Source: Planctomycetota bacterium (GTDB lineage Bacteria > Planctomycetota > Planctomycetia > Planctomycetales > Planctomycetaceae). From it: a stretch of 44,025 nucleotides of DNA. The DNA lies in contig QWQF01000085.1 in NCBI GenBank assembly GCA_003669125.1, positions 1 to 44,025 of the forward strand. Direction: 5' to 3'. The position numbers and the translations under genes are program-made. How positions within the stretch are numbered: the stretch's first letter is position 1; the number at the start of each line of letters is the position of its first letter. Positions 1 through 7,961 of this stretch are shown one piece after another. The notes under the pieces were generated by a model, which worked only from the letters and a program-made list of their open reading frames with translations, was not told the DNA's origin and did not search any database.

Positions 1-1
1 A

Positions 2-316
2 ATTCCCATTCGAGAAGTCTATCGCACAGCCGAACAGGCTTTTGCCGAGCACCTGGAAACCGTCTTCGAGCAGCACGATCACGACCATGATTGCAGCCGC
101 GATCACGATCATGACCACGATGACAGCCACGATCATGATTGCGGTCACGACCACGATCACGGCGTCGGCCATTCTCAGGATCACAGTCACGATCATGATG
201 GCGGCCATCAGCACGATCATGACCACAGCCACGATCACGATGCCGGACATGACCACGATCACAGCCACGATCATGATCATGATCAGGGGAAGAAGAAAAA
301 GAAGAAAAAACATTGA
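2..316 (+). CDS. C-terminal part of a protein with a His/Asp-rich tail (5' end outside window)
   Basis: An open frame runs from the window edge to TGA at 314-316. The first ~24 visible residues (IPIREVYRTAEQAFAEHLET) look like an ordinary amphipathic helix. About 70 residues follow that are almost only His and Asp, in units such as SHDHDHDHD and GHDHDH, with two Cys. The protein ends in a short lysine run (GKKKKKKKH). Such tails bind Zn, Ni or Co in metallochaperones, metal transporters and SlyD-type proteins, but the catalytic part lies outside the window, so I cannot name the protein. Codons alternate CAC/CAT and GAT/GAC, so the tract is a mildly diverged DNA repeat as well. A strong hairpin (324-389) starts 8 bases after the stop. 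Confidence 0.75.
   Translation: MPIREVYRTAEQAFAEHLETVFEQHDHDHDCSRDHDHDHDDSHDHDCGHDHDHGVGHSQDHSHDHDGGHQHDHDHSHDHDAGHDHDHSHDHDHDQGKKKKKKKH
79..290 (+). repeat. Low-complexity CAC/GAT tract encoding the His/Asp tail
   Basis: Tandem, imperfect copies of a 12-18 base unit built from GATCACGACCAC-like words. It explains long spurious open frames in the other two plus frames, which read as Ile/Thr/Met-rich nonsense. Confidence 0.8.
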
Positions 317-323
317 TCGCGCC

Positions 324-389
324 GGAGGATGGGCATTCTTGCTCGTCCTCTTTCGCAGAATCCTGGACGGGCAAGAGTGCCCATCCTCC
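324..389. repeat. Palindromic element, family A (25-bp arms, 16-base loop)
   Basis: The left arm 324-348 and the reverse complement of the right arm 365-389 agree at 23 of 25 positions. The core word is GGATGGGCA(T/C)TCTTGC(T/C)CGTCC. It follows the stop of the His-rich gene and precedes the next gene, so it could act as a terminator. Read as protein, both strands give a similar peptide: MGILARP...GRARVPIL on plus and MGTLARP...GRARMPIL on minus. A related single arm occurs at 29555-29578 (about 20 of 24 matches), so this is a dispersed repeat and not just a local terminator. Confidence 0.85.
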
Positions 390-427
390 AAGGACGAACC
401 ACAAACCCAAGGATGGGGAACAACGGA

Positions 428-985
428 ATGTCGCTATTCATCGCCGGAGCGATTGCCGGTGCGAGCATGATCGCTGGCTTGCTGATCGCCATGTCGGAAC
501 AGATTCGAGTCGCGTTGTGTCGGCGTCGCGACGTCGCGCGTGACGAGCAACGCCTGGCCAACGTCATCAGTCCGAGCGGAGCACCTCGCAGCAATGTGGC
601 TCCAGAGGCGACCACTGTTCTGCCGGAATCGCGCGCGGCGGACTATCGAGAGATTCTCGACGCCTTGGGTGATGATCTCGACGACGACATCGCCGAATGG
701 GAGGCGGTGCTGCAAGACTTCCCGCAGGTGATTGGTGCGGAAGAACGCCTCGCGGTGGACGATCGGTCGCACGAACCGATGGTGGAAACGGCTCACGAAA
801 CGACCGCCGGCGAGTCGCTTTCGGACCACGAAATGATCACACCGTTGCATCGTACGCGGCGCGTTTCTGCAGACGAGAAGGGCATGATTCAGCGACTGAT
901 GAGAACCGACTTCGCAGCGGAGGAAATCGCCTTGTGGCTGAATCTCCCGCTCGAGCGTGTGCAGGAAATTCTGCTGCGAAACTGA
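428..985 (+). CDS. Small membrane-anchored protein of unknown function
   Basis: About 185 residues. The frame is open from 329, but 329-389 is palindromic repeat A, so a start at 413 or 428 is more likely. I chose 428 (MSLFIAGAIAGASMIAGLLI), which puts one hydrophobic helix at the very N-terminus; a purine-rich AAGGATGGGG lies ~8-15 bases upstream. A polar Asp/Glu-rich middle follows (LGDDLDDDIAEWEAVL). The C-terminal ~40 residues (ADEKGMIQRLMRTDFAAEEIALWLNL) look like a small helix-turn-helix of the kind found at the end of other single-TM bacterial proteins. No enzyme motif is visible. Function is unknown; the existence of the gene is fairly sure from its codon pattern and from the convergent hairpin after its stop. 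Confidence 0.7.
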   Translation: MSLFIAGAIAGASMIAGLLIAMSEQIRVALCRRRDVARDEQRLANVISPSGAPRSNVAPEATTVLPESRAADYREILDALGDDLDDDIAEWEAVLQDFPQVIGAEERLAVDDRSHEPMVETAHETTAGESLSDHEMITPLHRTRRVSADEKGMIQRLMRTDFAAEEIALWLNLPLERVQEILLRN

Positions 986-1003
986 CGAGAGCAAAGTCGC
1001 CGA

Positions 1004-1041
1004 GTCACTCCGAGACTTGAACATTCCGGTCACGGAGTGAC
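1004..1041. terminator. Inverted repeat between convergent genes, probable bidirectional terminator
   Basis: GTCACTCCGAGAC at 1004-1016 matches the reverse complement of GTCACGGAGTGAC at 1029-1041 at 12 of 13 positions. It fills the 65-base gap between a plus gene ending at 985 and a minus gene ending at 1051. There is no T-run. Confidence 0.6.
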
Positions 1042-1050
1042 CAGATTAAT

Positions 1051-2538
1051 TTACGCGAGCCAGCGGTTGATGACTTTGCCGCCGACGTCGGTCAGGCGGA
1101 AGTCTCGGCCTTGGTGGCGAGCGGTCAGCTTCAAATGGTCGAGGCCAAACAAGTGCAGCAGCGTGGCGTGGAAGTCGTTGGCGTGAACCGGATCTTTCGC
1201 GACACCCCAGCCGATCTCGTCGGACTCGCCGTAGATTTGGCCCCCCTTGATGCCGCCGCCGGCCATCCACATCGTGTACGAAAACGGATGATGATCGCGG
1301 CCGGTGGGCGGCGTTCCCGGCGTGCGATTCTCGCCGAGCGGCGTGCGCCCAAACTCGGCTCCCCAGACGATCAGCGTGCTGTCGAACAGGCCGCGCTGCT
1401 TGAGGTCTTTGATGAGCGCGGCGATCGGCTGATCGACGACCCACGAGTTGTACCGCAGGTCCCCTTCGAGATTGCTGTGCTGGTCCCAAGCCTCATAGAT
1501 GATGTTGACGAACCGCACGCCGCGCTCGACCAGCCGTCTCGCGAGTAGGCAGTTGCGCGGGAACGAGAGGTGCGCATCGAGCACGTTGCCACGTCCGGTC
1601 GCTTGCGGATGCTGAGCCCGGTCGATGCCGTAAGCGTCGAGCGTCGTCTTGGACTCGCTGTTGAGGTCGATCAATTCCGGAGCAGCAGACTGCATCCGAA
1701 ATGCGAGTTCGTAGCTGGCGATGCGTGACGCAATTTCCGGATCGTGAATCTCCGAGAGGCGGCTTTCGTTGAGCGACTTGAGCGTGTCGAGTCCGCGTCG
1801 CTGCAACTCCGCCGGCAGGCCGCTGGGGTTCGACAAATTCAAGACGGCCTCCCCCTGATTGCGGAACAGCACACCGGCGTAGTGCGACGGCAAGAAGCCG
1901 TTGTTCCACAGCGACGCTCCTCCGCTGGAACCTCGACCGCTGGTCAACACGACGTAGCCGGGCAGGTTTTGCGACTCGCTGCCCAACCCGTAGGTCAGCC
2001 ACGAACCGATGCTCGGCAAGCCAAACGTTGCTCGACCGCAGCTCAGCAGCAGTTGGCCGGGATGATGGTTGAACTGCTCCGAATACATTGAGCGGATCAT
2101 CAGAATGTCGTCGGCACAGGTCGCGATGTTGGGCACGAATTCGGAGAACTCTGTGCCGCACTCGCCGTGCTTCGTCCACTTGCGCGGCGAGCCCATCAGC
2201 ACCGCACCCTCTTTTTTGATGAACGCGAATCGCACTTTTTCCAGCATCGACGCGGGAAGCGGCTTGCCGTCCAACTCATTGAGCTTTGGCTTCGGGTCGT
2301 ACAAATCGAGATGCGACGGAGCCGCCGCTTGAAACAGGAAGATGCAGTTCTTCGCCTTCGGAGCAAACGCCGGCGGCTTGATTGCCAGCGGGTTCGCGGC
2401 AAGTGCCGAGTCGGCATTCGCGGCCAGTAATCCGTCGTTCGAAAGCATCGCACTCAACGCAGCTCCGCCCAAGCCGCAGGCGGAGGAGGTCAAGAAATCG
2501 CGTCGAGTGCGTTCGAGGTGGCTCACAAATGAATGCAT
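1051..2538 (-). CDS. DUF1501 family secreted protein (Tat signal)
   Basis: 495 residues. DUF1501 proteins belong to the alkaline-phosphatase/sulfatase-like fold group and in planctomycetes are exported; their reaction is not established. A twin-arginine signal (RTRRDFL, then a hydrophobic stretch rich in Ala/Gly) lies within the first 40 residues. Family hallmarks visible are FLFQAAAPSHLDLYDPK near the N-terminus, WGAEFGRTP and GRDHHPFSYTMWMAGGG towards the C-terminus, and GRDFRLTDVGGKVI near the end. The frame is open upstream to 2652, but 2566-2610 is a palindromic repeat, and the ATG at 2538 has AAAGGTGAG a few bases upstream, so that start is preferred. It lies downstream of the PSCyt1/DUF1549/DUF1553 gene on the same strand, the usual pairing in planctomycetes, and is probably co-transcribed with it. 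Confidence 0.95.
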   Translation of the reverse strand: MHSFVSHLERTRRDFLTSSACGLGGAALSAMLSNDGLLAANADSALAANPLAIKPPAFAPKAKNCIFLFQAAAPSHLDLYDPKPKLNELDGKPLPASMLEKVRFAFIKKEGAVLMGSPRKWTKHGECGTEFSEFVPNIATCADDILMIRSMYSEQFNHHPGQLLLSCGRATFGLPSIGSWLTYGLGSESQNLPGYVVLTSGRGSSGGASLWNNGFLPSHYAGVLFRNQGEAVLNLSNPSGLPAELQRRGLDTLKSLNESRLSEIHDPEIASRIASYELAFRMQSAAPELIDLNSESKTTLDAYGIDRAQHPQATGRGNVLDAHLSFPRNCLLARRLVERGVRFVNIIYEAWDQHSNLEGDLRYNSWVVDQPIAALIKDLKQRGLFDSTLIVWGAEFGRTPLGENRTPGTPPTGRDHHPFSYTMWMAGGGIKGGQIYGESDEIGWGVAKDPVHANDFHATLLHLFGLDHLKLTARHQGRDFRLTDVGGKVINRWLA

Positions 2539-2565
2539 CGTCTCACCTTTCATCTCTGCGATCAT

Positions 2566-2610
2566 CTGCGAAATCTGCGTTTCAAAAAGGCAAAACGCAG
2601 AGTTTCGCAG
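2566..2610. repeat. Palindromic element between the paired DUF1553 and DUF1501 genes
   Basis: Arms 2566-2582 (CTGCGAAATCTGCGTTT) and 2593-2610 pair along their length with a single-base bulge; the loop is ~10 bases. It lies inside the 110-base gap of a probable operon, so it may be an mRNA processing or stabilising hairpin. It is unrelated in sequence to the other elements in the window. Confidence 0.75.
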
Positions 2611-2648
2611 AGGGACATGAAAAAACTCTGTTCTGGATTCGGAGTGAT

Positions 2649-5600
2649 TCACTCCCGTGTGATGAATTCGTCGAGGTTCAAAAGGATTCGGGCGGTCGCG
2701 ATCCAGGCGGCAGTCTCGTCCGGTGACAAACCGCTGACAGCCGTGTTGCCGGCCAGTTTTTTCGCGTCGTCTTGATGAACGCGATAGAAGTCGCGGTTCG
2801 CAGTCAACAGTTGGGTCAGTTGGTGGAGTTCACGGTCGCTCGGAACACGAGCGACACACAGGCGAAAGGCTTGATTCAATCGCGCTGCGTCGTCCGTCAG
2901 CGGTTGGCTCAGCAGACGTTTCGCGAACGTTTGCGAAGCTTCCAAGAACGTTTCATTGTTGAGCGTGATCAGGGCTTGCAGCGGCGTGTTTGAGGCTCGG
3001 CGTTCGACGCAGGTCAGGTTGGCGTCGGGGCAGTCGAACGTCGTGAGGTTGGGATGCGGAGCCGTGCGTTTGAAGAAGGTGTACATGCCGCGGCGGTTGC
3101 GATCCTCGCCGGTGCTGTTCGTCCATTTGAAGTTGCCGGCGTAGCTGAGGTCCGTGATGCCCGCCGGCAGAGCGGGGAAGACGCTCGGACCGCCGATTTT
3201 CTTCGACAGCAATCCAGCGACATCGAGGCTCAGGTCGCGGACGATCTCGGCTTCGACTCGCAACCGATTCTGCCGCGCGAGCAGCGTGTTCTGCGGATCG
3301 ACGTCGAGCAACTCCGGCCGATGCCGCGAAGCTTGGCGGTATGTGGCGGACGTGACGATCCGCTTGATGAGAGCCTTGCGCGACCAGGGTTGCACCGATT
3401 TGTCGCCATCGCGAAACGCCGTCGCCAACCAATCGAGCAACTCTGGATGGCTCGGCTTTTCGCCGCGAATGCCGAAGTCGTTGACGCTCGCGACGATTCC
3501 ACGGCCGAAGAGTTGCCGCCAGATGTAATTGACGGTCACTCGCGGAGTCAGCGGGTTGTTGGGCGAGACCAGCCAGCGGGCCAGATCGAGCCGGTCGGCC
3601 ATTGCGGACTTCTCGTCGCGCGGCTTCATGGGAGGAAGCGTCGCGAGCGCGGCGGGGACGACCTCTTGCTCGGTCAGTGGTTCGAGGAACTCGCCGCGTC
3701 GAAACACGAACGTCTTGCGCGGGTCTTTTGCTCGTTGCAGGAGGACTCGCACGGTCAGTTCCGGCTTGGGTGGCTCTTTCTTTTTGAGGTCATCAAATTG
3801 CTTGGCCAAAGTTTTGGTGGCCGCGTCGAGGCTGGAGTAGTAATCGAGCATTTGTTGCGTTTGTTCGGCAGACCGCTGATCGGTTTTGACCGCGAACAAT
3901 TTTTGAATGTTCTCCGGCAGAGCGATCGATGGCTCGATGCCGGTTTGCAGCGACAGTTTGAACCGGCCGATCGTGTGCTGCTGGCCATACAACTGCCGGA
4001 GTTGCACACGCACAAACACCGAACCGTTCACCGCCAGCGGTTCCTTCAGGGCGAAGATCGCCCAGTGTTCTTTACCGTACTGCGGAGCGACGGCCCAACC
4101 GGTGTCTTCTTTGCCGTCGATGACGTCGGCCGCTCGCCACGGTTTGTCGGCTTGCTCGAAGTCCGCTTTCGCTCCAGCAAACTCCAGCTTGCGAGTGCTC
4201 GCGAAGTCGGCAGTGGGCGAAACCTCGACGATCATCTCGCTGAGCACGAAGTTGCCGTGCGCGACTCGGCCTGGCCCTTTCGCTGGCAGTGAGTTATCCG
4301 GAAGCACGTCCAGACGGATCGCGGCCACACCGGCAACCATCGTCTTGCCGGTGATCGTGTATGTGGCGGAGTTCGGATTCGGACCGCTCGCCAAGAAGGA
4401 GCCATCCTTTTGAGCGGTGAACGTCACGTTGCCATCGCTCTCGACTTTCAGATCGTCCAACGTGTGCAGCTTCAACGGTTTCGCGGTCGATTCCGCAAGC
4501 GCCGCTTGCGCCTTGGCTTCCCAGGCCGCGAAGGCGTCGCCGAGTTTCGCCTGCTCGGCTCGTAGCTTGGCGGTGATGCCCGCCAGTTCAGCATCGTGCG
4601 CGGCTTTCGCCTTTTCATAAGCCGCCACATCTTCGGAGGACTTCGGGACGACGGCCGTTTCCTCGTCGCCGTTGTTGTAGGCGGCGAAGAGCTGATAGTA
4701 CTCGCGCTGACTGATCGCGTCGTACTTGTGCGAGTGACAGCGAGCGCACCCGACGGTCAGTCCCAGCCAGACCGCACCAGTCGTTTCCGTGCGGTCGAAG
4801 CACGCTTCGACACGCCACTGCTCTTTGTCCGTGCCACCTTCGGTGTTCGTCAGCGTCTGCCGATGAAACGCCGTCGCGAGCTTCTGCATCGCCGTTGCGT
4901 TCGGCAGGAGGTCGCCGGCAATTTGCTCGACGGTGAATTGATCGAACGGCAGGTCATTGTTGATCGCATCAATGACCCAATCGCGCCAGCGATAGGCATC
5001 GGGACGTGGATTGTCTTTTTCGTAGCCGTCGCTGTCCGCGTAGCGGGCCATGTCGAGCCAATGCCGTCCCCAACGCTCGCCGAAGTGCGGCGACTTGAGC
5101 AGCCGATCGACGAGTTCCTCGTAGGCATTCGGCCGCGAGTCGTTCACGAACGCCTCGACCTCCTCGACGGTCGGAGGCAGGCCAAGCAAATCCAAATTCA
5201 ACCGGCGAATGAGCGTGAAGCGATCCGCTTCCGGTGACGGCGCGATGCCACGCTTCTCCAATTCGGCCAGCACGAATTGATCGATGGGGCTGCGCACCCA
5301 GTCGCTTTTCTTGACGACTGGTAGTTCGACGCGGCGGATTGGCTGATACGCCCAGTGCGTGTTCTTCTCTTCCTTTTTCGGCGAGTCGTCGGGCCAGACG
5401 CTGCCTTGATCGATCCACGCGCGCAGGATGCCGACCTCTTCCGGTTTGAGTTGCGGACCATCCGGCGGCATCACCGTTTGCGGATCTGTCCCAGAGACGA
5501 GCACGATCAGCCGGCTTCGCTCACTGTCACCGGCCGCGATGACCTTGCCGATGTCGCCGCCTCGTAACAGAGCTTCGCGACTATCCAATCGCAATCCGGA

Positions 5601-5771
5601 TTCTTGTTTCTTCGCTCCGTGACAGCCCCAGCAATGCTTTTCCAGAAGCGGACGGACATCCTTCGCGAAGTCGATTTTGCGATCCGCTGGCGGCGGGAGT
5701 TTATCAGCTGCCAGCGACAATGAGGCGATGACCAAAAGCGTCGTGACCAACAAAGCGAATCGCGCAGTCAT
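2649..5771 (-). CDS. Secreted PSCyt1 / DUF1549 / DUF1553 protein
   Basis: 1040 residues, with a signal peptide (TARFALLVTTLLVIASLSLAA). Order of parts: a planctomycete cytochrome-c-like domain (PSCyt1) with haem motif CWGCH at 47-51 and the usual MPPDGP loop near residue 100; DUF1549 (PSCyt2) at about 150-370, with a second Cys motif (GCARCHSHKYD); a less conserved middle with coiled-coil character and a beta-rich region; and DUF1553 (PSD1) at about 690-1000, with RVTVNYIWRQLFGRGIV and NRRGMYTFFKRT. These proteins are abundant in planctomycetes, usually beside a DUF1501 gene as here. A role in polysaccharide breakdown or surface electron transfer has been proposed but is unproven. The length is typical and the frame intact. 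Confidence 0.95.
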   Translation of the reverse strand: MTARFALLVTTLLVIASLSLAADKLPPPADRKIDFAKDVRPLLEKHCWGCHGAKKQESGLRLDSREALLRGGDIGKVIAAGDSERSRLIVLVSGTDPQTVMPPDGPQLKPEEVGILRAWIDQGSVWPDDSPKKEEKNTHWAYQPIRRVELPVVKKSDWVRSPIDQFVLAELEKRGIAPSPEADRFTLIRRLNLDLLGLPPTVEEVEAFVNDSRPNAYEELVDRLLKSPHFGERWGRHWLDMARYADSDGYEKDNPRPDAYRWRDWVIDAINNDLPFDQFTVEQIAGDLLPNATAMQKLATAFHRQTLTNTEGGTDKEQWRVEACFDRTETTGAVWLGLTVGCARCHSHKYDAISQREYYQLFAAYNNGDEETAVVPKSSEDVAAYEKAKAAHDAELAGITAKLRAEQAKLGDAFAAWEAKAQAALAESTAKPLKLHTLDDLKVESDGNVTFTAQKDGSFLASGPNPNSATYTITGKTMVAGVAAIRLDVLPDNSLPAKGPGRVAHGNFVLSEMIVEVSPTADFASTRKLEFAGAKADFEQADKPWRAADVIDGKEDTGWAVAPQYGKEHWAIFALKEPLAVNGSVFVRVQLRQLYGQQHTIGRFKLSLQTGIEPSIALPENIQKLFAVKTDQRSAEQTQQMLDYYSSLDAATKTLAKQFDDLKKKEPPKPELTVRVLLQRAKDPRKTFVFRRGEFLEPLTEQEVVPAALATLPPMKPRDEKSAMADRLDLARWLVSPNNPLTPRVTVNYIWRQLFGRGIVASVNDFGIRGEKPSHPELLDWLATAFRDGDKSVQPWSRKALIKRIVTSATYRQASRHRPELLDVDPQNTLLARQNRLRVEAEIVRDLSLDVAGLLSKKIGGPSVFPALPAGITDLSYAGNFKWTNSTGEDRNRRGMYTFFKRTAPHPNLTTFDCPDANLTCVERRASNTPLQALITLNNETFLEASQTFAKRLLSQPLTDDAARLNQAFRLCVARVPSDRELHQLTQLLTANRDFYRVHQDDAKKLAGNTAVSGLSPDETAAWIATARILLNLDEFITRE

Positions 5772-5975
5772 GCGGAGGTCTCCGAGGGCAGGCGAAAAAC
5801 GCGGAGTCGGGAGGGATCATCAACCTTCGGTCATGAGCCGCCGAGGGGGACGACGGGGACATTCTGCCGAGCAATGTCCTGCGAGGAAAGTCTCGTGTGG
5901 AAATGCGAAGGGACTCACGAATGTGAGTCCCTGGCATTGACCGATCTCAGACGGGCGGAGTGTGCCCTTTTGCGG
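5772..5975. other. Intergenic stretch: promoter side of the DUF1553 gene and terminator of the glycine-rich gene
   Basis: 204 bases with no credible gene. The lower half should hold the promoter of the minus-strand DUF1553 gene, though I see no convincing -35/-10 pair. A smaller inverted repeat (GGACATT and AATGTCC around 5866-5883) and a strong hairpin (5902-5938) are present. Confidence 0.5.
5902..5938 (-). terminator. Strong hairpin downstream of the glycine-rich protein gene
   Basis: AGGGACTCAC (5909-5918), loop GAAT, GTGAGTCCCT (5923-5932): a 10-bp perfect stem. It extends by five further pairs (AATGC 5902-5906 with GCATT 5934-5938) across a small internal loop. It lies 37 bases past the minus-strand stop at 5976. 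There is no clear U-run, so it may be factor-dependent or an mRNA 3' stabiliser. Confidence 0.7.
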
Positions 5976-6878
5976 TCAGTCGCGTTTGACTGTCGCCGAA
6001 GCGCCACGGCTGCTCTTGGACGAAGCGACCGCCGACTTGTCCGACTTATGCTCACGCTCCTTGGCGCGAGCCACCGCGGCGACATGGATGTTTTGAGCAC
6101 GCGCCAACGTCTCGGCAGAGAAGTACGGCGTCGCAGAACGACCGACGTGTGGAGTCGACTTCGCAGCGAGTTGTTCCCAACTCATATTGTCCGTGATGTG
6201 CCAAGTTGCGGCTTGACCAGCTTGAGGATCGATCTGTCCGGTGGCGACCATTTTCAAGGTCTCTGCCAAGATCGGATTTTCGTTGAAGTCTTCGACCTTG
6301 CTGATGCGGTACGTCATGCCGGAATTTGGTTCGGCCTTGCCATGTTCAAGACAGACGGAACGATAAGTGACGCGAACGATGCGATCATTGGGCACCGAGA
6401 AAAATCCACCACCGCCGCCGCCGCCACCCTGCTGGCCACCACCGCCGAAGCCACCGCCACCACCACCTTGTTGACCACCACCACCGCCTTGTGCCTGGCC
6501 GCCGCCCCCGCCGCCTTGCTGGCCACCACCACCACCACCACCTTGCATTCCGCCACCACCGCCGCCACCGAATTGCTTCAGCACTTGTCGGCCGACGAAC
6601 GCTGCCGGGAAGTCGACGTTCAGAGGCTTGTCCCCTTTGTTTTCGATGAGCATGTTGCCGCCCATCGCGTCCTTGGGAATCATCTTCACATCGAGCACAC
6701 CTTTTTCGATCCCCTCGAAGACGTCGATGTGATCGAGTGACTCATCGACCTTCACCGCGGGGACAACTTTTCGCTTCGGTTCCTTCTTGTCCTTCTTCGA
6801 GTCCGCCGAAATTCCAGGAGCGACCAAGCCAACAGCCAGCGCTCCAACCAAGGCCCAGGGACGCCAACGAGAGAACAT
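5976..6878 (-). CDS. Secreted glycine-rich protein of unknown function
   Basis: 300 residues. The start at 6878 (MFSRWRPWALVGALAVGLVA) gives a clean signal peptide with cleavage near ISADS and has AAAGGAA upstream; the frame is open to 7229 but that extension lacks sense. After a basic linker (KKDKKEPKRK) comes a compact domain (VDESLDHIDVFEGIEKGVLDVKMIPKDA...LIENKGDKPLNVDFP). About 60 residues follow that are nearly all Gly with some Gln (6398-6570), then a second domain (VPNDRIVRVTYRSVCLEHGKAEP). The domains flanking the Gly tract read like one beta-sandwich domain with a long insert. No enzyme motif is seen. It could be a cell-surface or periplasmic binding protein; function unknown. Confidence 0.8.
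   Translation of the reverse strand: MFSRWRPWALVGALAVGLVAPGISADSKKDKKEPKRKVVPAVKVDESLDHIDVFEGIEKGVLDVKMIPKDAMGGNMLIENKGDKPLNVDFPAAFVGRQVLKQFGGGGGGGMQGGGGGGGQQGGGGGGQAQGGGGGQQGGGGGGFGGGGQQGGGGGGGGFFSVPNDRIVRVTYRSVCLEHGKAEPNSGMTYRISKVEDFNENPILAETLKMVATGQIDPQAGQAATWHITDNMSWEQLAAKSTPHVGRSATPYFSAETLARAQNIHVAAVARAKEREHKSDKSAVASSKSSRGASATVKRD
6398..6570 (-). repeat. Low-complexity tract encoding poly-Gly/Gln
   Basis: CCACC(G/A) triplet repeats on the plus strand encode GGGG(Q)n on the minus strand. Such tracts are prone to slippage, so copy number may vary between strains. Confidence 0.85.
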
Positions 6879-7033
6879 GCGCGTATTCCTTTGCGAGAGA
6901 CGATGGAGCCGAAACGGGAAGGCACCGCGACGGCGATGTTGAACTTTATCGCCTGTCCGCGAACTGAATTCAACAGAAACTTGCTCGAACCGGCCAGATT
7001 CGCCGCTGCTCGACGGCTCCCTCGGTCGATCCG

Positions 7034-7056
7034 GCAAGGCTTGTGAGAAGCCTTGC
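7034..7056 (-). terminator. Hairpin downstream of the minus gene ending at 7096
   Basis: GCAAGGCTT (7034-7042), loop GTGAG, AAGCCTTGC (7048-7056): a 9-bp perfect stem in the 217-base gap 6879-7095. No U-run follows on the minus strand. The rest of this gap shows no gene. Confidence 0.55.
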
Positions 7057-7095
7057 GGACCATTCGCTGTTTGACGTTCGCAGCAATTGCGACGA

Positions 7096-7938
7096 TCACG
7101 GTCCCTCACGCGATTGTGAATCGTAGACCGGACGCCCACGTCCGCTCCGCCGCCGAGACCGCGACGCCAGCCACACTCCGATCCCAACCATGACCGCCGC
7201 CCCCAGCGTGAGTCCAAACATCGTCCCATTCGACGCCCACTCCGAGTGTGCCGGTCGCGGAGCCCACTCCAACCGCTGAGCCAAAATCAGCGGCGCAAAT
7301 CGCGGCTGTCCGGAACGATCCTCGTACCCGTACCGCTTGAAGAAGTACCCCGTCGCCGACACGAAATCGACGAGGATGTCGCTGCCGGTCGGCATGTTCG
7401 GCGGCAGTTCCGTGCAGACCACGACGACCGGATTTTGCTGAGCACCGTCCGCGTACAACCACGCCTCGTGCATTTGTTGAAAGCCGTGAGCGTTCTCGCC
7501 GGCCGGCGACGAAATCAGCCGACGCACATGTCCACGAAACGTGACAAGCCGGCCGTGATACGCCTCGTGATGGCGGTGCAGGTCCGCGAACGTCGGAAAG
7601 TCGGCATCCGGCTTCCGAAAATAGACCCGGAAGTTGGGGTCGCGGCGGATCGTGGCGAGCCGTTCTGCCTGAAACTGTTTTGCGGACGACTTGAGTTCTG
7701 TCAGCGGCACCTGCCGTGCGTGATTCAAAATCGCGAAGTAGCCGAGCGCTTCCTCCGGCCGAATGTTGCGAGACAGCAAACCGGTTTCCGGATGTTTGGT
7801 CGATGCGAACCAACTCGGATCAAGCTCGATCGCGTTCGGTTTCTTCGGCTCGTCGTCCTGTGCGGACGAAACCTCGGTGAGCACAAGAATGCTCAAGACG
7901 AATGCTAGTCGCAGAAAGTCAGCCGAAGTGATAAGCAC
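7096..7938 (-). CDS. Exported protein of unknown function with C-terminal membrane anchor
   Basis: 280 residues from GTG at 7938, chosen because GAGGGGG lies 7 bases upstream and it gives a signal peptide (LRLAFVLSILVLTEVSSAQ); the frame extends to a TTG at 7968. A conserved-looking core (about residues 60-230) contains RPEEALGYFAILNHAR, FRKPDADFPTFADLHRHHEA, an OB-like strand pattern around GRLVTFRGHVRRL, and YGYEDRSGQPRFAPLILA. A TM helix near the C-terminus (GLTLGAAVMVGIGVWLA) is followed by Arg residues, so the core should sit outside the membrane with the tail in the cytoplasm. I recognise no catalytic motif. It starts 23 bases after the ggt stop and is probably co-transcribed with it. 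Confidence 0.75.
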   Translation of the reverse strand: MLITSADFLRLAFVLSILVLTEVSSAQDDEPKKPNAIELDPSWFASTKHPETGLLSRNIRPEEALGYFAILNHARQVPLTELKSSAKQFQAERLATIRRDPNFRVYFRKPDADFPTFADLHRHHEAYHGRLVTFRGHVRRLISSPAGENAHGFQQMHEAWLYADGAQQNPVVVVCTELPPNMPTGSDILVDFVSATGYFFKRYGYEDRSGQPRFAPLILAQRLEWAPRPAHSEWASNGTMFGLTLGAAVMVGIGVWLASRSRRRSGRGRPVYDSQSREGP

Positions 7939-7961
7939 GCGACGTCCCCCTCGAACACACG

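Noticed and set aside
79..290. Possible CRISPR or tandem regulatory array
   Set aside because: The short repeats have no spacers and are simply codons of a His/Asp tail in an open frame.
3054..4292. A 412-codon plus-strand open frame
   Set aside because: Antisense to the PSCyt1/DUF1553 gene.
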